Source of the DNA: Fimbriimonadales bacterium
GTDB taxonomy: Bacteria > Armatimonadota > Fimbriimonadia > Fimbriimonadales > ATM1
NCBI GenBank assembly: GCA_025922995.1
Contig: JAICGT010000032.1
Coordinates: 1-8,690 of the forward strand
Reading direction: 5' to 3'
Length of the DNA stretch: 8,690 nucleotides
The position numbers were made by a program, and so were the translations under genes. The notes beneath the pieces are model-generated. The model searched no databases. It was not told the origin of the DNA and saw only the letters and a list, made by a program, of their open reading frames with translations. Shown piece by piece: positions 5,993-8,690 of this stretch. How positions within the stretch are numbered: position 1 is the first letter of the stretch; the number at the start of each line of letters is the position of its first letter.

Positions 5993-8690
5993 ATGCCCAG
6001 AAAAAAAGAGGGCGAGCCGACTGAGGCCGCCGCACAAACCAAAGACACAGCACAACCCGTTAAGAAGACTCGAGCCAGAAAGAAGCCCGAGCAGGAAACC
6101 GAGGACAAGGCGAAACCCGCTCGCGCAACTCGCGCCAGGAAGGAAGACGAGACTACGGAATCAACCCCGGCAAGGCGGCGCACCGCGCGAAGAAAACCGG
6201 TCTCCGAACCCGTTCCGGTAACGGAAAAGGCACCGTCTGAACAAGCACGGCCTGATAAGCCCACCGGTCGGAAGCCGTCTGTTGGATTCGTTTTCCGATC
6301 GGGCAAAGATGAGCCTGCCGAAAAACCTCGCGAAAGAGCCGGTCGCACTGCAAAGCGAGAGCCCCGCGAGCGCAAGCCTTCCGACAAAAAACCGCGCGCA
6401 ACCAAACCTCGCAAGCCGGAGCCCGCGCAAAAACCGGTAAAGCCGCCGCTTCCTCAGCGTCCCGTTTATGCGCCTGTACCCGTGCCGGAAGGATCGGCTC
6501 GAATTGTCATGCACAACGGAAGGCCGTCGATTGCGGTGGGCGACCAGGTCATTCCGCCGATGATGTTCTTCGGCAATCCGGCAAGTGAAACGAAGTCGAC
6601 CACCGTTTTCGAAGAAATCAGCAAAGCGGCTGCCGCGGGAATCCACCTCCATAGCCTGATGGTCGAATTTGTGGTGAGCGATGATGGCGCACAACATGCA
6701 TTAGACCTCGCAACCTACCTCCTATCACGCGTCGTCGACGTAGACCCGCAGGCTAAGCTTTTGCTCCGATTTGTTTTTGCCGGCCCTGACGGCTGGGAGA
6801 AAAAGTACCCATCGGCGGCGTATAAGCATGCAGACGGTACTCTCGCCGAGCCGAGCGTATGCGACGACACCTTCTGGGGAGATGCGCAACGCTACCTTGC
6901 GGCTCTGGTCAAGGCGATCATGGCGTCGAAAGAGAGTGAGCATCTCATCGGTATTCACCTGGACAGGGGCGAATGGTTTTTTGCTGATGGATGGGGTTAC
7001 GACACCTCGCAAGCCGCCGAATGGGCGTTTCGCGATTGGGCGATGTTTCGCTACAACGCGGACCGCGTTGCTTTGCAAGCGTCGTGGTTCGATGGCGATT
7101 TACAATTCGACAAGTTGCAAATTCCCGATTACAACGAGACCCCGCTTTCCGGCGCAGGCTTCCTCAGAGGTCGGCGCAAGGAAAGGCGCTGGGTCGATTA
7201 TCATCTATTTCTTTCTGATTCAATGGTCGAGCGCATCCACGCCCTTGCCTACGAAGTCAAGAAATCATCTGGAGGAAGGCTCTTGGTCGCCGTAAGTTAC
7301 GGCTACACGTTCGAGTGGGCGCACGCAGCAAGCGGCCATTTGAGCCTCGGTAAGCTTCTTAGAACGCGCGAGGTCGACATCATCGCCGGCCCGCCAAGCT
7401 ATCGCGATCGCGGCCTCGGTGGCGCAGCCGCCTTCCCTGGACCGATTGACAGTTTTGCACTCAACGGCAAGCTCTTTATTAGCGAAGAGGATTTCAAAAC
7501 TCCCATCAGCCAATCCGCCACGGAGCCCGACGACTTCAACAAGCCGATGCCGACCCCGCAAGCGCTGGAAGCCGCTCATTGGCGCGGCGTGGGTAGCGCG
7601 CTAAGCCACTCGACGGGCATCTGCTGGATGGATTTATGGGGTAACGGTTGGCTAAATACTGCATCGATCTGGGCGCGCGCAGCACAAGTGCAGGAAATAT
7701 TGGCAATTGCATCAACAGCACCGGAAAGAGACCCGGACGTCGCCGTTCTCATCGACGAGCGGAGCCTCGCCTACCTTAGCGACGCACGCGCATTTAAGCA
7801 ACTTGTGCAAGATTCGCGTGAGGCCGTTATTCGCGCTGGAGTTAGCGCGGGCTTCTATTTAATCACAGACCTCGCCCACCGAAAGCGATTCCCGGAAGCC
7901 AAACTCTACGTGTTCCTTAACGCTTGGGATATTCGCCCTGAAGTGCGCACCGCGATAAAAGAACGCTTGCAAGGTGGAGACAAAACACTTTTCTGGGTTT
8001 ACAGCGCCGGCATGTTCGAGCAAGGTAGAGACGCACTGGAGCGTGTTCGCGAAGTAACCGGTATTGCAATCAGACCCCAACCCTTCAACAGCACAGCAGG
8101 AACGACAATCCTTAATCGGCGCCACCCGTTAACCGAGCTTTTAGAAGAACGCGCGCTCAGCACGGTCGAACAACTAGAGCCGAGCTACTTCGCAATTCCC
8201 GAGGAGGGAACGACGGTCCTCGGCGAATACACCCAGACCGGATTGCCGAGCTTCGTCGTCCGAGAAATGGCGAGTGAAGACGGCAGAGACCGTTGGCGGA
8301 GCGTTTTCCTTGGCGAGCCGCTCATCAACGAACGCCTCATTCGCGGATTGTGTGCGCTTTCCGGCGTCCATGTCTGGAATTATCACGGTGACGTCGTGCA
8401 CGCCCGTCCGCCGTTCCTCTCGATTCACTACTCGGGTACGGGCCATCGCATTGCTACACTCCCGGATCGATGGCACGCCTATGATCCACTCCGCAAGGAA
8501 ATGATCAGCGAGGACGCAACCCATCTAAAGAGCGACGCTTCGGACGGCGCATCGCAGGTGCTTGTCGTCGGCGAAGAGGCGGACGTCTTGCGCATAGCCA
8601 GGGCGAATAAAGAAGATGCCCTTAAAATCGAGCTTTTTACGCAAGTAGAAGACGAAACAGAGCCCGTCGAGCATGGCGAGCAGAGTGTTC
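5993..8690 (+). CDS. GH42-like glycoside hydrolase (beta-galactosidase-related) with a basic low-complexity N-terminal tail, 3' end outside the window
   Basis: The frame stays open from the ATG at 5993 to the window edge (899 codons). Residues 1 to about 160 are a disordered tail rich in K, R, P, E and A, with loose TRARK-type repeats. A TIM barrel then follows, with strands recognisable near 190 (PPMMFFGN), 217 (GIHLHSL), 255 (KLLLRFVF), 317 (HLIGIHLDRGEWFF), 462 (DIIAGPPSY), 494 (KLFISEEDFKT) and 542 (GICWMDLW). E327 after strand 4 and E498 after strand 7 fit the acid/base and nucleophile pair of clan GH-A. Residues about 582-710 (YVFLNAW, KTLFWVYSAG) resemble the amidotransferase-like middle domain of GH42 enzymes, and a beta domain follows (GVHVWNYHGDVVHA from 791). 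The final visible residues are acidic. No signal peptide or membrane segment is seen, so it is probably cytoplasmic. The substrate cannot be read from sequence. The class is likely, the exact family less so. Confidence 0.72.
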   Translation, partial: MPRKKEGEPTEAAAQTKDTAQPVKKTRARKKPEQETEDKAKPARATRARKEDETTESTPARRRTARRKPVSEPVPVTEKAPSEQARPDKPTGRKPSVGFVFRSGKDEPAEKPRERAGRTAKREPRERKPSDKKPRATKPRKPEPAQKPVKPPLPQRPVYAPVPVPEGSARIVMHNGRPSIAVGDQVIPPMMFFGNPASETKSTTVFEEISKAAAAGIHLHSLMVEFVVSDDGAQHALDLATYLLSRVVDVDPQAKLLLRFVFAGPDGWEKKYPSAAYKHADGTLAEPSVCDDTFWGDAQRYLAALVKAIMASKESEHLIGIHLDRGEWFFADGWGYDTSQAAEWAFRDWAMFRYNADRVALQASWFDGDLQFDKLQIPDYNETPLSGAGFLRGRRKERRWVDYHLFLSDSMVERIHALAYEVKKSSGGRLLVAVSYGYTFEWAHAASGHLSLGKLLRTREVDIIAGPPSYRDRGLGGAAAFPGPIDSFALNGKLFISEEDFKTPISQSATEPDDFNKPMPTPQALEAAHWRGVGSALSHSTGICWMDLWGNGWLNTASIWARAAQVQEILAIASTAPERDPDVAVLIDERSLAYLSDARAFKQLVQDSREAVIRAGVSAGFYLITDLAHRKRFPEAKLYVFLNAWDIRPEVRTAIKERLQGGDKTLFWVYSAGMFEQGRDALERVREVTGIAIRPQPFNSTAGTTILNRRHPLTELLEERALSTVEQLEPSYFAIPEEGTTVLGEYTQTGLPSFVVREMASEDGRDRWRSVFLGEPLINERLIRGLCALSGVHVWNYHGDVVHARPPFLSIHYSGTGHRIATLPDRWHAYDPLRKEMISEDATHLKSDASDGASQVLVVGEEADVLRIARANKEDALKIELFTQVEDETEPVEHGEQSV

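Noticed and set aside
5944..6697. Two overlapping minus-strand open frames (156 and 178 codons) opposite the tail of the hydrolase
   Set aside because: Their proteins are arginine/serine-rich and low in complexity, they match no family I recognise, and they mirror the lysine/arginine/proline-rich plus-strand coding bias. The plus frame continues into a recognisable enzyme, so these are shadows.
1..8690. CRISPR arrays, tRNA or rRNA genes, insertion sequences, attachment sites, toxin-antitoxin or defence genes
   Set aside because: None was seen. Over 98 percent of the window is covered by five recognisable genes, with no spaced direct repeats, terminal inverted repeats or transposase motifs.

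Overview
The window comes from a diderm, LPS-making bacterium of moderately high G+C (mid-50s percent by eye). It carries five protein genes, all on the + strand. The last three genes of a tight run are envelope genes: a PlsY acyltransferase, an LptF/LptG-family LPS-export permease and an outer-membrane LptD with a signal peptide. The phylum is not certain. The combination of a lone LptG next to LptD and a large GH42-like protein of an environmental type makes me favour Armatimonadota (Fimbriimonadia-like). This is inference only; Acidobacteriota, Planctomycetota-related or other diderm groups are not excluded. No tRNA, rRNA, CRISPR array, insertion sequence or other mobile element was seen.

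Layout. Positions 1-1926 hold the 3' two thirds or so of glnE, the glutamine-synthetase adenylyltransferase/deadenylase; its start lies upstream of the window. Then come plsY (1923-2546), lptG (2533-3609) and lptD (3594-5867). Each gene overlaps the next by 4, 14 and 16 bases, and each later gene has a Shine-Dalgarno-like site inside the preceding gene, so the four look like one translationally coupled transcription unit. A 125-base gap (5868-5992) follows. It holds a small palindrome, a GC-rich hairpin with a nearby T-run and a possible -10 element. From 5993 to the window end an open frame of 899 codons encodes a protein with a basic, low-complexity N-terminal tail of about 160 residues joined to a GH42-like glycoside hydrolase; its 3' end is outside the window.

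How the genes fit together. GlnE tunes glutamine synthetase to nitrogen status. PlsY makes lysophosphatidic acid, the entry compound for phospholipids. LptG is a membrane part of the LPS extractor at the inner membrane, and LptD is the outer-membrane LPS insertion barrel. The unit therefore joins building and exporting envelope lipids, with the nitrogen-control gene first. The glycoside hydrolase is probably a separate unit.

Most of this is ordinary core metabolism. The points most worth a second look are the basic tail fused to a hydrolase that lacks a signal peptide, the two-cysteine LptD, and the overlapped nitrogen/envelope operon. I found no convincing previously undescribed system.
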